NCBI GenBank assembly: GCA_030633365.1
Contig: DAOVSY010000139.1
Location: 1-7,528, forward strand
Reading direction: 5' to 3'
DNA length: 7,528 bases
Source: Spirochaetaceae bacterium
GTDB taxonomy: Bacteria > Spirochaetota > Spirochaetia > B11-G9
The stretch's first letter is position 1; the number at the start of each line of letters is the position of its first letter. The position numbers and the translations under genes are program-made. This document shows positions 7,152 through 7,528 of this stretch, piece after piece. The notes below the pieces were generated by a model. The model searched no databases. It saw nothing but the letters and a program-made list of their open reading frames with translations, and had not been told where the DNA came from.

Positions 7152-7528
7152 TTACAACCCTGAATCAAATGTAATAGAATTACCTCTCTGGTATACCAAA
7201 GAGATCCCTTCAAGGCCAGGAAGGCCTTCTGAAACATCATATACAAGATCTTCCAGATCTTCGATACGACCTATTAATCTAACATCATACTTTGTTTCTT
7301 CAGGAGAGGTGGAAATCCTTTTTATTGATTTCACTTTTCTCTCCATCTTCTTCATAAAATCTCTCATAAGACGTGAATCAAAAGTATTCTGCACTATAAG
7401 ATCATATTTTATTCCCTGTGTAAGTTCTTTTTGTGTATAGGACCTTGCTTGTTCAACTGCTTTTTTTATTGCATTAAAAGTTGCTGATGCTACAGCATTA
7501 TTTAGAGCATCATCTTCGGAAACAGTAC
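7152..7528 (-). CDS. C-terminal part of an unidentified protein (5' end outside window)
   Basis: The frame stays open from the stop at 7152 to the right edge, giving 125 visible codons. A GTG at 7394 could be read as a start but lies mid-domain in 'KYDLIVQNTFD', with clear protein-like sequence before it and no ribosome site, so I treat the gene as truncated by the window. The visible part begins with an Ala-rich helix ('ALNNAVASATFNAIKKAVEQA'), similar in style to the end of CsgG/LPP20-type domains. An alternating helix-strand tail follows: 'LMRDFMKKM', 'VKSIKRISTS', 'KYDVRLIGRI', 'EDLEDLVYDVSEGL', 'GISLVYQRGNSITF'. By eye this is an alpha-beta-beta-alpha-beta-beta, ferredoxin-like arrangement. 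I cannot name the family. It precedes the lipoprotein gene by 14 nt on the same strand, so it likely shares its transcript and perhaps an envelope role. Translation is real on grounds of amino-acid composition and operon context. Confidence 0.75.
   Translation of the reverse strand, partial: TVSEDDALNNAVASATFNAIKKAVEQARSYTQKELTQGIKYDLIVQNTFDSRLMRDFMKKMERKVKSIKRISTSPEETKYDVRLIGRIEDLEDLVYDVSEGLPGLEGISLVYQRGNSITFDSGL

Noticed and set aside
7212..7228. Inverted repeat AAGGCC-AGGAA-GGCCTT
   Set aside because: It is inside the coding sequence for 'EGLPGLEG', has no T-run and is short; probably a by-product of Gly-Leu-Glu codons.
7392..7394. GTG that could be the start of an 80-aa gene
   Set aside because: Forty-five more in-frame codons with protein-like composition precede it up to the window edge, and no ribosome site is present.

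Overview
The window is an AT-rich (by eye roughly 36% GC), densely packed bacterial chromosome segment with no mobile element, CRISPR array, tRNA or rRNA that I can recognise. The organism is most likely a spirochaete. I base this on a TPR protein with a degenerate Mrr-like tail, a MnmE N-terminus lacking the usual glycine-rich loop, a lax lipoprotein box (F-I-S-C), and TTG/GTG starts. This placement is inference from family resemblance, not a database result.

Left part (1-1257, + strand): the 3' portion of a TPR-repeat gene whose reading frame is open to the window edge. Its protein ends in a domain resembling the Mrr-type (PDDEXK) restriction endonuclease fold, but the expected catalytic Gln-x-Lys is absent. 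Its end overlaps the end of the convergent rsmG gene by 29 bp.

Centre (1229-5089, - strand): a tight operon read right to left, mnmE - mnmG - rsmG. MnmE and MnmG together build the 5-carboxymethylaminomethyl group at wobble uridine 34 of certain tRNAs, and RsmG makes m7G527 in 16S rRNA. All three therefore maintain decoding accuracy. The genes are separated by 2 nt (mnmE/mnmG) and overlap by 8 nt (mnmG/rsmG), indicating cotranscription and translational coupling.

Right part: a 97-bp divergent promoter region separates mnmE from a small + strand gene for a 138-aa coiled-coil protein of unknown function. That gene's stop codon lies inside a perfect 35-nt palindrome (5597-5631). The palindrome also looks like the intrinsic terminator of the convergent - strand lipoprotein gene. 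The lipoprotein (5644-7137, TTG start, strong Shine-Dalgarno) has an LPP20-like N-terminal domain, an Ig-like middle and a CsgG/FlgT-like C-terminal domain. It follows, after 14 nt, another - strand gene cut by the right edge (7152-7528), whose visible 125 codons form an alpha/beta tail I cannot name. These two are probably cotranscribed envelope genes.

The core operon is ordinary. The points worth a second look are the nuclease-dead-looking TPR-Mrr protein, the palindrome that supplies a stop codon, and the tandem envelope-protein pair. I see no convincing evidence of a wholly new multi-gene system here.
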